This document shows, piece after piece, positions 24,787 to 33,042 of a stretch of 43,221 nucleotides of DNA (its first letter is position 1; the number at the start of each line of letters is the position of its first letter). Origin of the DNA: Streptomyces silvae (GTDB lineage: Bacteria > Actinomycetota > Actinomycetes > Streptomycetales > Streptomycetaceae). The notes under the pieces were generated by a model. The model was not told the DNA's origin. It saw nothing but the letters and a program-made list of their open reading frames with translations, and did no database searches. The position numbers and the translations under genes were made by a program. The stretch spans positions 1 through 43,221 of the forward strand of contig NZ_JAERUC010000141.1 of assembly GCF_016745505.1 (NCBI RefSeq), in the 5' to 3' direction.

Positions 24787-25640
24787 GCACGACGACTCTG
24801 ACGCCCACCCCCACCGATCCGGCCAGGTCCGCCCGGGCCTCGGACCTCCATGACGAGGGCGGGATCGGGCTCCGGAACAACCTGCGGCACATCGGGGCGC
24901 TGGTGCGGCGCAATCTGCTCCAGATCAAGAAGGATCCGGAGTCGATGTTCGACGCGCTCCTGATGCCGGTCATCTTCGTGCTGCTGTTCGTCTACGTCTT
25001 CGGCGGCTCGGTCGGCAGCAGTCTGGGCGGCGACCGGCAGGACTACCTGAACTACCTGATCCCCGGTCTGATGGCGATGATGGGCATGAACATCGCCATG
25101 GCCGTCGGCAGCGGTGTCAACGACGACTTCCGCAAGGGCGTCATGGACCGGTTCCGGACGATGCCGATCGCGCGTTCCTCGGTGCTCATCGCGAAGATCG
25201 TGGTCGAGCTCGGCCGGATGATGGTCGCCACGCTGATCCTGCTGGGCATGGGCTTCGCGCTCGGCCTGGAGCTCCACGGGTCGGTGCTGGGGCTGGTGGG
25301 GGCGATCGCCCTGGCCGCCGCGTTCGGCGCCGCCATCATGTGGATCTTCATCCTGCTCGGACTGACGATGAAGACGGCCCAGGCGGTCCAGGGGATGGGG
25401 ATGATCGTGATGATGCCGCTCCAGTTCGGCTCCTCCATCTTCGCCCCGACACAGACGATGCCGGGCTGGCTGCAGACGTTCACCGACTACAACCCGCTGT
25501 CCAACCTGGCCGACTCGGCCCGCGGCCTGATGATGGGCGGCCCGCTCGGCCACTCGGTCTGGCTGACGCTCGGCTGGACCGTGGTCATCACCGCGGTGAT
25601 GGCACCGCTCGCGGTGTCGAAGTTCCGCAAGAAGTCCTGA
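24783..25640 (+). CDS. DrrB-type ABC-2 permease
   Basis: 285 residues with six membrane helices of the ABC-2 (daunorubicin-resistance) type. Seen: cytoplasmic N-terminus with HIGALVRRNLLQIKKDPESM, FDALLMPVIFVLLFVYVFGG (TM1), YLIPGLMAMMGMNIAMAVGS, RKGVMDRFRTMPIARSSVLI (the coupling motif contacting the ATPase), and TDYNPLSNLADSARGLMMGG. ATG 24783 overlaps the ATPase stop and has AGGAGG 7 nt upstream. Together with the upstream gene it forms a complete dimeric exporter; substrate unknown. Ends at a bidirectional hairpin. Confidence 0.93.
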
Positions 25641-25645
25641 CGCAC

Positions 25646-25682
25646 CACCGGCCGGCGCGCGTACGCCACCGGCCGGCCGGTG
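25646..25682. terminator. Bidirectional terminator hairpin between ABC operon and BTAD regulator
   Basis: Arms CACCGGCCGGC (25646-25656) and GCCGGCCGGTG (25672-25682), perfect 11-bp stem, between convergent stops at 25640 and 25687. Confidence 0.7.
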
Positions 25683-25686
25683 TACG

Positions 25687-28600
25687 TCAGTCCGTGTACG
25701 TCTCCGCGAGGGCGGTGGCCTCCTTCTGGGAGAGGCCGCCGCCCTCGCTGTGCGCGGCCTCGTAGGCGGCGCCCCCGAGGACACCGCGGGCCAGCCCCTC
25801 CGCCGCGGCGACGTTGCTCCGCTCCAGCGACGTCGTCACGTGCTCGTCCGGCAGCAGCACCGCTCCCGCGCCCAGCAGCCGCGCCGCGAGCGTGGCCCGC
25901 CGCTCACCGCCGAGCCCCGCCAGCGCCCGGGCCACGGTGACCAGGTGGAGTACGTGCATCTGCGGGGCCACCATCTGCGACAACCGGTCGTCGGCCAGGG
26001 CCAGCGCCTCCTGGCCGCGGGCCAGGGCATCCGCGTACAGCCCTTCCTCGTTGTCCAGCCAGGCGACGCCGCCCAGCACGAACGCCTCGAAGAAGCCCAT
26101 GGACGCTTCCCTGAAGTGCTCGTGCAGCACGGTCAGTTGCTCACGTGCCTCCACGGTCCGGCCGGACATGCCCAGATACATGGCCAGGAAGAACCGGGCG
26201 AACGCCGTCGCCTCGTGTCCCGCGTGCCGGCCCTCGACCAGCACCTCGCGGAGGATCGCCTCGCCCTCCGCTCCCCGGCCGAGCTCGGTCAGCGCGGCGG
26301 CGTAGCGCGTACGGAGCACCATTACCTGGGCCCGGGCGCCGAGCTTCTCCGCGTAGCCGATCGCCGCCAGGTAGTCCTCGGCGGCCCGGGCGCAGTCGCC
26401 CGTCTTCTCGTTGGCCTCGCCCCGTGAGGAGAGCGCCTCGGCCGCACCCCAGTCGTCGCCGAGGCGGCCGAAGATCTCCAGGCTCTCGTCGGCGTCCGCA
26501 CGGGCGGCGGCCGCCCAGTCGGGCCGGTTGGCCAGCACGTTGGCGCGCATCTGGAGCGTGGTGGCCAGCTCCCAGTCGTCGCCGAGCTCCCGTGAGGCGC
26601 GGACCGTCTCGTCCAGCAGCTCCCGCGGGTCGGACACGTCCCCGGTCAGCATCACGGCGAAGAACCAGAGCATCCCCATGCTGCGGCAGGTCTGCGGCTG
26701 CCCGGCCCGGTAGGTGGCGGCGACGACCCGCAGCCGCTCCAGGCCCGCCTTGTCGGCCCAGACGTCCATCGCGTGGTCCAGGCTCGCCATCCCGACCAGC
26801 GCGACCTGGCGCCGCGCCTCCTGGAGCAGCTCGGGGCCCATCGGCGGCGGTGCGTCGGTGCAGCGCTCGACGAGCGAGGGGGCGGGGCGGGCGGGCCCGG
26901 CGAAGGGATCGGGGCCGAGCGCGGAGGCGGCGTCGGCCCACTGGAGGGCGTCGCTGCGCAGGTCCCGCATCTGCCAGTACCAGGCGAGCGAGAGCACCAT
27001 GCAGAGCGCCTCCTGCTCGTCGCGGGCGGCCACGGCCTGGCGGAGGGCGGTGCGTACGTTCTCGTACTCGCGCTGGAGGAGTCCGAGGGCGGCGAGCTGT
27101 CCGGGGCCCCGGAGTTCGGGGTCGGTGGTGCGGGCCAGCTCCCGGTAGAACACGAGGTGCTGCCGTTCGACGGTGTCCCGCTCCCCCGCCTCGCCGAGCC
27201 GTTCGGCGGCGTACTCGCCGACGGTCTCCAGGAGGCGGTAGCGCATCCGGCCGTCGGTGGCGGGGGCGGCGACGACGAGGGACTTGTCGACGAGGGAGCC
27301 GAGCACTCCGGCCACGTCCCGGGCGTCCTGAGGCCGGGCCGCGCACACCGCCTCCGCGGCGTCGAGGGTGCAGCCGCCGGAGAAGACCGACAGCCGGCGC
27401 AGGACGGTGCGTTCGTCCTCGTCCAGGAGGTCCCAGGACCAGTCGACGACCGCGCGCAGGGTCTGCTGGCGCGGCAGTACGGTGCGGCTGCCGCTGGTGA
27501 GCAGGCGGAACCGGTCGTCGAGACGGTCGGCGATCTGACGCGGGGTGAGCATGCGCAGCCGTGCGGCGGCCAGTTCGACGGCGAGCGGGAGCCCGTCGAG
27601 GCGGTGGCAGATCTCGGCGCAGGCCGCCGCCGTCTCCTCGTCGGCGTCGACGCGGAAGCCGGACAGGGCGGCGGCCCCCCGGTCGGCGAACAGCCGCAGC
27701 GCCACCGGGTCGGGCAGCGGGTCGACCGGCCGTACGAACTCGCCGGGTACGCCGAGGGGTTCACGGCTGGTCGCGAGGACGGTGAGCCCGGGGCAGCGGG
27801 CCAGCAGATGGTCGGCGAGGGCCGCGGCGGCCTCGATGAGGTGCTCGCAGTTGTCCAGGAGCAGCAGGATGCGGCGCCCGGAGCAGCGTTCGGTGAGCCG
27901 GGCCAGCGGTTCTCCCGCGCTCCGCTCCGCCGCCCGGAGCTCTTCGGCGCCCGCCCCGCGCAGCACGGTCTCGCGGCCGCCGAGCGCGGTGAGGACGGCC
28001 TCCGGCACCGCCTCGGGGTCGTCGACCGGTGCGAGCTCGGCCAGCCATACGCCGTCCGGCCAGGCGTCGGGGCCGACGGACTCGGCCACCTCCTGGGAGA
28101 GCCGGGTCTTGCCCGCGCCGCCGGGGCCCAGGAGGGTGACCAGCCGGGCGCGGGTCAGGTCCTCGCGCAGGGCGGCGATGTCCGCCTCCCGCCCCACGAA
28201 GCTCGTGAGCCTGGCCCGGAGGTTGCCCGGCGGCGCGGTGCGGGGTGCGGGGGCCGGGGCGGGCGGGTCCTGGTGCAGCAGTCCTTCGTACAGGGCGCGC
28301 AGCGCGGGGCCCGGGTCGGTGCCGAGCCGGTCGGCGAGCAGGGTGCGCACCTCGTCGTACGCCGCGAGTGCCTGCGCGGTGCGTCCGGCGTCCCGCAGCG
28401 CCCTGATGCGGAGGGCCTGGAGGGGCTCGTCCAGGGGGTGGTCGGCGCAGAGCCCGGCGAGCTCGGCGAGGACCTCGCCGGCCTGGTCCTGCGCGAGGGC
28501 GGCCGCGATCCGGGTCCGCCGGGCGTCCAGCCGTCTGGCCTCCCAGCGGGCCGCGGCCACGGCGCGGTCGGGCAGGTCGGCGAGGGCGGGCCCGCGCCAC

Positions 28601-28986
28601 AGGGCGAGCGCGTCGTCGAGGACCGTGGCGGCCTTCACGGCGTCGCCCTCCTCCAGCGCCCGGGCGCCCTCGCCCGCGAGCCGCTCGAAGCAGTGCAGGT
28701 CCACGGCGTCCGGGCCGGCGGCGAGGCGGTAGCCGTCCGCGGCCGACTCGACGGCGTCGCGGCCCAGCGCGCGCCTGAGCCGGCCCACGAGGGCCTGGAG
28801 GGCTCCGGGGGCGTCGGCGGGCGGCTCGCCGTCCCAGACCTCGTCGACGAGCACCCCGGCCGGGACGGCGCGGCCGGGCTGCAGGGCGAGCACGGTGAGC
28901 AGGGCGCGCAGCCGCGGCCCGCCGAGGGCGACGGCCGTGCCGTCGGCGCGGAGGGCGCGGGTGGTACCGAGGATGCCGTAGTGCAC
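25687..28986 (-). CDS. BTAD/AfsR-type regulator: winged HTH, BTAD, NB-ARC ATPase, TPR
   Basis: 1,099 residues. Order: OmpR-like winged HTH (about 1-90: MHYGILGTTRALRADGTAVA, RLRALLTVLALQPGRAVPAG), BTAD (about 95-245), NB-ARC/AAA ATPase with P-loop TLLGPGGAGKTRLSQEV (about 283-297), Walker B RILLLLDNCEHL and LATSREPLGVPGE, a second helical/winged segment (LRAVVDWSWDLLDEDE), then a long TPR-like region. The layout is that of AfsR-like regulators, STAND proteins that switch on ATP binding and activate RNA polymerase at target promoters, often of secondary metabolism. No DNA target is obvious. GTG 28986 has no ribosome site but GACAAT ends 6 nt before it. Convergent with the DrrAB pair. Confidence 0.92.
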   Translation of the reverse strand: MHYGILGTTRALRADGTAVALGGPRLRALLTVLALQPGRAVPAGVLVDEVWDGEPPADAPGALQALVGRLRRALGRDAVESAADGYRLAAGPDAVDLHCFERLAGEGARALEEGDAVKAATVLDDALALWRGPALADLPDRAVAAARWEARRLDARRTRIAAALAQDQAGEVLAELAGLCADHPLDEPLQALRIRALRDAGRTAQALAAYDEVRTLLADRLGTDPGPALRALYEGLLHQDPPAPAPAPRTAPPGNLRARLTSFVGREADIAALREDLTRARLVTLLGPGGAGKTRLSQEVAESVGPDAWPDGVWLAELAPVDDPEAVPEAVLTALGGRETVLRGAGAEELRAAERSAGEPLARLTERCSGRRILLLLDNCEHLIEAAAALADHLLARCPGLTVLATSREPLGVPGEFVRPVDPLPDPVALRLFADRGAAALSGFRVDADEETAAACAEICHRLDGLPLAVELAAARLRMLTPRQIADRLDDRFRLLTSGSRTVLPRQQTLRAVVDWSWDLLDEDERTVLRRLSVFSGGCTLDAAEAVCAARPQDARDVAGVLGSLVDKSLVVAAPATDGRMRYRLLETVGEYAAERLGEAGERDTVERQHLVFYRELARTTDPELRGPGQLAALGLLQREYENVRTALRQAVAARDEQEALCMVLSLAWYWQMRDLRSDALQWADAASALGPDPFAGPARPAPSLVERCTDAPPPMGPELLQEARRQVALVGMASLDHAMDVWADKAGLERLRVVAATYRAGQPQTCRSMGMLWFFAVMLTGDVSDPRELLDETVRASRELGDDWELATTLQMRANVLANRPDWAAAARADADESLEIFGRLGDDWGAAEALSSRGEANEKTGDCARAAEDYLAAIGYAEKLGARAQVMVLRTRYAAALTELGRGAEGEAILREVLVEGRHAGHEATAFARFFLAMYLGMSGRTVEAREQLTVLHEHFREASMGFFEAFVLGGVAWLDNEEGLYADALARGQEALALADDRLSQMVAPQMHVLHLVTVARALAGLGGERRATLAARLLGAGAVLLPDEHVTTSLERSNVAAAEGLARGVLGGAAYEAAHSEGGGLSQKEATALAETYTD

Positions 28987-29110
28987 GCGCCCATTGTCCG
29001 TGACGGCCCCGCCCCGTGGGGAACTGCCACCCGTCCATGAGACGTTCCAGCCGTGTCACCCGTACGCTCGGGGGCTCCAGCCGCCGTCCAGCCCCTCAGG
29101 AGAGCCTGCG

Positions 29111-29923
29111 ATGACCACCGCGTTCCGCCGACCCAGCGACCGGCGGGTCAGTCCGATCTTCCTCGGGATCGTCGCCGTCATGGCCGTCTCGGGCTGGGCG
29201 GTGTGGACGGACTTCGCGGAGCAGACCGGCTTCGCGGTCTTCCTCTTCGTCACCGCGGCCTGGATCGTCTCGCTCTGCCTCCACGAGTACGCCCACGCGC
29301 GCACCGCGCTGCACAGCGGCGACATCTCGATCGGGGCGAAGGGCTATCTGACCCTCAATCCGCTGAAGTACACCCACGCCCTGCTGAGCATCGTGCTGCC
29401 CGTGCTGTTCGTGATCATGGGCGGGATCGGTCTGCCGGGCGGGGCCGTCTTCATCGAGCGGGGCCGCATCAGCGGGCGCTGGAAGCACAGCCTGATCTCG
29501 GCGGCCGGCCCCCTGACGAACGTGCTGTTCGCGATCGTCTGCACGGCGCCGTTCTGGCTGGGCGCCCTGGACGGTGTTCCGATGACGTTCCGGCTCGCGC
29601 TGGCGTTCCTGGCGCTGCTCCAGGTGACGGCGGCGATCCTGAACTCCCTGCCGGTTCCGGGGCTCGACGGGTACGGCGTGATCGAGCCGTGGCTCTCGTA
29701 CAAGGTCCGCCGCCAGGTGGAGCCGTTCGCACCGTTCGGGCTGATCGCCGTCTTCGGGCTGCTGTGGGTCCCGGAGATCAACGGGTTCTTCTTCGACGGG
29801 GTGGACGCGCTGCTGCGGGGCCTGGGCGTCAGCGAGGTCGAGACGTACTGCGGGCTCGACACCTACCGCTTCTGGCAGGAGTGGTTCGGCGACCAGGACC
29901 CGGGCTGCGCGCTGATCCGCTAG
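29111..29923 (+). CDS. Site-2 protease-like (M50) membrane metalloprotease
   Basis: 270 residues, about six membrane helices. The zinc motif HEYAH (residues 58-62) lies in the helix WIVSLCLHEYAHARTAL, and the second active-site motif is NSLPVPGLDGYGVIEPWL with the metal-binding Asp of LDG. Members of this bacterial S2P-like group cleave within the membrane, but several have only been seen as conserved unknowns; the substrate cannot be predicted (no anti-sigma factor adjacent). ATG 29111 has AGGAGAG 6 nt upstream. Divergent from the BTAD regulator. Confidence 0.88.
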   Translation: MTTAFRRPSDRRVSPIFLGIVAVMAVSGWAVWTDFAEQTGFAVFLFVTAAWIVSLCLHEYAHARTALHSGDISIGAKGYLTLNPLKYTHALLSIVLPVLFVIMGGIGLPGGAVFIERGRISGRWKHSLISAAGPLTNVLFAIVCTAPFWLGALDGVPMTFRLALAFLALLQVTAAILNSLPVPGLDGYGVIEPWLSYKVRRQVEPFAPFGLIAVFGLLWVPEINGFFFDGVDALLRGLGVSEVETYCGLDTYRFWQEWFGDQDPGCALIR

Positions 29924-29944
29924 GGCCTTCGTGAAAGGGAGGCG

Positions 29945-30130
29945 CTAGGCGGTTTCGGCGTGGGACTCCGCGCGCTGCCGGCGCAGGTAGAACCACGCCA
30001 TGTTGGAGGAGAGACCGGCCAGCAGCACCCAGACGACGCCCAGCAGGACGCTGCCCTGGACGAAGGAGACCACGGCCGCGGCGACGGCGAGGACGCAGAC
30101 GATGCTGGCGTAGAGAGCGAGGCGGGGCAT
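29945..30130 (-). CDS. Small two-helix membrane protein
   Basis: 61 residues: LALYASIVCVLAVAAAVVSF and GVVWVLLAGLSSNMAWFYLR are two membrane helices separated by a short VQGSVLL turn; the tail is RRQRAESHAETA. ATG 30130 has AGGAGC 10 nt upstream. Such short proteins are common in Streptomyces and have no known function. It lies 91 bp downstream of the F420 reductase gene on the same strand and may be cotranscribed. Confidence 0.75.
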   Translation of the reverse strand: MPRLALYASIVCVLAVAAAVVSFVQGSVLLGVVWVLLAGLSSNMAWFYLRRQRAESHAETA

Positions 30131-30221
30131 GAGGACTGGTGCTCCTGTCCGGGGATGGTGCGCGGTCCCCTCCAGTGTCCCTCATGCCCCGTTCGGCTCC
30201 GGGCAGGGCCTCGCCGAGGCC

Positions 30222-30932
30222 TCACACGTCGGTGGCGCGCAGCCCCGCGTGTGCCTTGTAGCGGCGGTTGACGGAGATCAGGTTCGCCACCAGCGACTCC
30301 ACCTGGTGCGCGTTGCGCAGCCGGCCGGCGAAGACGCCGCGCATCCCGGGGATGCGGCCGGCGAGCGCCTGCACGGTGTCGGTGTCGGCCCGCGCCTCGC
30401 CGAGCACGAGCACATCGGTGTCGATCTGCTCGATCGCCTCGTCCTGGAGGAGCACCGCCGACAGGTGGTGGAAGGCGGCGGTGACCCGCGAGTCGGGCAG
30501 CAGGGCGGCGGCCTGCTCGGCGGCGCTGCCCTCCTCGGGCTTCAGGGCGTAGGCGCCCTTCTTGTCGAAGCCGAGCGGGTTGACGCAGTCCACGACGAGC
30601 TTCCCGGCGAGTTCCTCGCGCAGGGACTCCAGCGTCTTGGCGTGGCCGTCCCACGGCACGGCGACGATCACGATGTCACTGCGGCGCGCGCACTCCGCGT
30701 TGTCCGCGCCCTCGACGCCGTGGCCCAGTTCGGCGGCGGCGGCCTCGGCGCGGTCGGCGGCGCGCGAGCCGATGACGACCTTCTGTCCGGCGCGGGCGAA
30801 ACGGTAGGCGAGGCCCCGGCCCTGGGGGCCGGTACCGCCGAGCACGCCCACGGTCAGGCCGGACACATCGGGGAGGTCCCAGGGGTCCTTGGCGGGCGGC
30901 TTGGGGGCGCTTCCACTGTCATTCGTAGTCAT
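30222..30932 (-). CDS. npdG: NADPH-dependent F420 reductase (F420H2:NADP oxidoreductase)
   Basis: 236 residues. Moves hydride between NADPH and coenzyme F420, supplying F420H2 to reductases and oxygenases. Seen: a low-complexity N-terminal extension (about 1-24), Rossmann motif TVGVLGGTGPQGRGLAYRFA, NADP-phosphate site VIGSRAADRAEAAA, VIVAVPWDGHAKTL and VDCVNPLGFDKKGAY, and the F420-side region VTAAFHHLSAVLL. ATG 30932 is preceded by TAGGGT (minus strand 30945-30940) with a 7-nt gap, implying a leaderless mRNA; the -10 box is part of the inverted repeat CCCTAC/GTAGGG (30941-30958). Confidence 0.92.
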   Translation of the reverse strand: MTTNDSGSAPKPPAKDPWDLPDVSGLTVGVLGGTGPQGRGLAYRFARAGQKVVIGSRAADRAEAAAAELGHGVEGADNAECARRSDIVIVAVPWDGHAKTLESLREELAGKLVVDCVNPLGFDKKGAYALKPEEGSAAEQAAALLPDSRVTAAFHHLSAVLLQDEAIEQIDTDVLVLGEARADTDTVQALAGRIPGMRGVFAGRLRNAHQVESLVANLISVNRRYKAHAGLRATDV

Positions 30933-30940
30933 GGCGCCGA

Positions 30941-30958
30941 CCCTACTGCCAGGTAGGG
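30941..30958. promoter_or_regulatory. Inverted repeat over the npdG promoter
   Basis: CCCTAC (30941-30946) and GTAGGG (30953-30958) flank TGCCAG. One arm supplies the predicted -10 box (TAGGGT on the minus strand), so a bound protein would compete with RNA polymerase. Short arms; chance is possible. Confidence 0.35.
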
Positions 30959-31051
30959 GATGCCGCCCCGGCCTGCACCGTGCTTCCCGTTCGGGTGGAC
31001 CGGAGGCGTTCGGGGGGTCTCGGAGCCCCGGTCGCGGCATGATGCCGGGCC

Positions 31052-31654
31052 ATGGATGCCGTACGTGTCGCGTTGCTGCGTGAGGTGCTCGCCGGGACGG
31101 AGTGGCCGGAGGCCGCCCGGGGGTTCGCCCGGACCCTGCGGTCCTCGGTCGTCCCGCAGGGCGGCGGGCTGCTGCTGGTGGGCACCGAGGTCTACGAGCC
31201 GTGGCACCTGGCCGCGCACCTGGTGGACGAGTCCACGTGGTCGGGGCTGCCCCAGCTACGCCCCACGCTCGTACGCCACCGGGTGGAGCCGGACGACCCG
31301 GTGCACCTGGCCGTGGGCCTGGGCAGGATCGAGGCGGCCGGGCGGGGCGAGACGCTGCTCGTGGTGGCGCCCGAGCAGGCGGACGGCGGCCTGCTGGAGC
31401 GCGTCCACGACGCGCGGCGGGCCGGGGCGACGGTGCTCGCGCTGGACGGCGGGGACCCGGAGGTACGGGGCCTCGCCCACGAGGCGCTCACGGTCCGTGA
31501 CGGCGACGAGGTCGATCTGGACACGGTCCAGCACCTGGTCAGCGCGGCGGCGGGAGAGAACGGCGCCCCGTCCCCCCGGGGCCGGCGCACCTTCCGCGAC
31601 CGCCTCTCCCGCCTGGCCGACCAGCTGACGGCGCCGCCCCCGGCCCGCTGGTGA
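31052..31654 (+). CDS. Conserved hypothetical protein, Rossmann-like
   Basis: 200 residues, no family recognised. Alternating beta/alpha pattern with GGGLLLVGTEVYEPWHLAAH, HLAVGLGRIEAAGRG, ETLLVVAPEQADGGLLERVH and AGATVLALDGGDPEVRG, reminiscent of nucleotide- or sugar-isomerase-type Rossmann folds; the C-terminal 40 residues are basic and low complexity (SPRGRRTFRDRLSRLADQLT). No signal peptide. ATG 31052 has only GGGCC before it. Codon use is typical of the genome, which supports coding. Function not assigned. Confidence 0.75.
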   Translation: MDAVRVALLREVLAGTEWPEAARGFARTLRSSVVPQGGGLLLVGTEVYEPWHLAAHLVDESTWSGLPQLRPTLVRHRVEPDDPVHLAVGLGRIEAAGRGETLLVVAPEQADGGLLERVHDARRAGATVLALDGGDPEVRGLAHEALTVRDGDEVDLDTVQHLVSAAAGENGAPSPRGRRTFRDRLSRLADQLTAPPPARW

Positions 31655-31671
31655 CGGCGCGGCCGCAGCCA

Positions 31672-31688
31672 CCGCCGGGGCCCGGCGG
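31672..31688. terminator. Possible terminator hairpin
   Basis: CCGCCGGG (31672-31679) and CCCGGCGG (31681-31688) form a near-perfect palindrome between convergent genes ending at 31654 and 31733. Very tight loop, so only tentative. Confidence 0.35.
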
Positions 31689-31732
31689 CGGTCCGGACCG
31701 TAAGCTCCCGCGGTGCTCCATGAGCGGACGCC

Positions 31733-31969
31733 CTAGTCCGGCGTCCCGTCCGTGGGCTTGTCGGTGCGGTCGTGCCACTTCGGGTCGTTCTCCCACTCCA
31801 GGTTCCGCTCACGCGCCGTGTCCATGGCGCGCTGGGCCTCCCCCGGGGTGGCGTACGGGCCGAAGCGGTCCTTGCCGGGGCACTCGGGCCCCTCCTCGAC
31901 CTTCTTGTGTTCCAGGCAGTAGTACCATTCGCCCGGTTTGCCCACCGTGCGCTTCTTGAACAGGGCCAT
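31733..31969 (-). CDS. Small conserved hypothetical protein
   Basis: 78 residues: MALFKKRTVGKPGEWYYCLE, then HKKVEEGPECPGKDRFGPYA and an amphipathic helix EAQRAMDTARERNLEWEN. One Cys in each of YYCLEH and PECPGK could form a small metal or disulfide site, and the GPYATPGEAQRAM segment resembles short SPOR-like repeats. ATG 31969 has AAAGGAT 6 nt upstream. Divergent from map across 58 bp, sharing the promoter region. Function unknown. Confidence 0.78.
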   Translation of the reverse strand: MALFKKRTVGKPGEWYYCLEHKKVEEGPECPGKDRFGPYATPGEAQRAMDTARERNLEWENDPKWHDRTDKPTDGTPD

Positions 31970-32014
31970 TGCAGGATCCTTTCCTCGTTGCCATGGTGCC
32001 CCGAGCACGCTGGT

Positions 32015-32020
32015 TAGACT
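32015..32020 (+). promoter_or_regulatory. -10 box of map (predicted leaderless)
   Basis: TAGACT lies 7 nt before the ATG at 32028 with no ribosome binding site between them, so the transcript probably begins at the start codon. Confidence 0.5.
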
Positions 32021-32027
32021 CGCTGAC

Positions 32028-32885
32028 ATGTCTGGCCAGTCGCTTCTCGTACCAGGGGAGATCACTCCCGTCCGTTCCGTGCCCGGAAGGATCCGGCGCC
32101 CCGAGTACGTGGGGAAGCCCGCCCCCACGCCGTACACCGGGCCCGAGGTCCAGGACCCCGACACCGTGGAGCGCATGCGGGTCGCGGGCCGTATCGCGGC
32201 CCAGGCGATGGAGGAGGCCGCCAAGCACATCGCCCCCGGGGTCACCACCGACGAACTCGACCGGGTCGCCCATGAGTTCATGGTGGACCACGGGGCGTAC
32301 CCGTCGACCCTCGGCTACCGGGGCTTCCCGAAGTCGCTCTGCACCTCGCTCAACGAGGTCATCTGCCACGGGATCCCCGACTCCACCGTGCTGCGCGACG
32401 GCGACATCGTGAACCTCGACGTCACGGCGTACATCGACGGCGTGCACGGCGACAACAACGCCACCTATCTCTGCGGCGAGGTCGACGAGGAGTCGCGGCT
32501 GCTCGTGGAGCGCACCCGGGAGTCACTGAACCGGGCCATCAAGGCGGTGCGGCCCGGGCGGCAGATCAATGTGATCGGGCGCGTCATCGAGTCGTACGCG
32601 AAGCGGTTCGGCTACGGGGTGGTGCGGGACTTCACCGGGCACGGGATCAACTCCTCGTTCCACTCCGGGTTGATCATCCCGCACTACGACAGCCCGCACG
32701 CGACGACCGTGATGCAGCCCGGCATGACGTTCACCATCGAGCCGATGCTCACGCTCGGGACCCACGACTACGACATGTGGGACGACGGCTGGACCGTGGT
32801 GACGAAGGACCGGAAGCGGACCGCGCAGTTCGAGCACACACTGGTGGTGACGGAGACCGGGGCGGAGATCCTCACGCTTCCGTAA
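32028..32885 (+). CDS. map: Type I methionine aminopeptidase
   Basis: 285 residues. Removes the initiator Met from nascent proteins in the cytoplasm. All five metal ligands are visible: NLDVTAYIDGVHGDNNATYL (two Asp), FTGHGINSSFH (His), FTIEPMLTLGT (Glu) and AQFEHTLVVTETG (Glu), plus ICHGIPDSTVLRDGDIVN with the substrate His. The N-terminal extension of about 40 residues (GEITPVRSVPGRIRRPEYVG) has a PxxP-like motif as in other actinobacterial MAPs and lacks the zinc-finger cysteines. ATG 32028 follows the -10 box directly. An approximately 8-residue tail ends ILTLP. Confidence 0.96.
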   Translation: MSGQSLLVPGEITPVRSVPGRIRRPEYVGKPAPTPYTGPEVQDPDTVERMRVAGRIAAQAMEEAAKHIAPGVTTDELDRVAHEFMVDHGAYPSTLGYRGFPKSLCTSLNEVICHGIPDSTVLRDGDIVNLDVTAYIDGVHGDNNATYLCGEVDEESRLLVERTRESLNRAIKAVRPGRQINVIGRVIESYAKRFGYGVVRDFTGHGINSSFHSGLIIPHYDSPHATTVMQPGMTFTIEPMLTLGTHDYDMWDDGWTVVTKDRKRTAQFEHTLVVTETGAEILTLP

Positions 32886-32920
32886 CGCGCCGATTTTACC
32901 GACAGACGGTCGGGAACCTG

Positions 32921-32941
32921 TTGACTTAGGTAAACCTAAGT
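32921..32941 (+). promoter_or_regulatory. Iron box (DtxR/DmdR type) over the heme oxygenase promoter
   Basis: TTGACTTAGGTAAACCTAA (32921-32939) agrees with the DtxR/DmdR consensus TTAGGTTAGGCTAACCTAA at 14 of 19 positions by hand count, and ACTTAGGTAAACCTAAGT (32924-32941) is a perfect 18-bp palindrome. TTGACT also reads as a -35 box with GAGGAT 17 bp downstream, so iron-loaded repressor would block the promoter. Confidence 0.7.
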
Positions 32942-33042
32942 AGGAGGATCAGCATATCGGTGCGCGGCGGCGCGTACAGCTGCTGCCGGTATGTACGTTT
33001 CTGTCCGGACTTCCCGTCCCCCTCGGTCCCCGGAGGCCCGCC

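Noticed and set aside
26773..29040. A 755-codon open frame opposite the BTAD regulator
   Set aside because: Shadow frame; the minus strand carries P-loop, BTAD and HTH motifs and the opposing translation is low complexity.
32893..32915. Terminator after map
   Set aside because: CCGAC/GTCGG is only a 5-bp stem and overlaps the region just before the heme oxygenase promoter.
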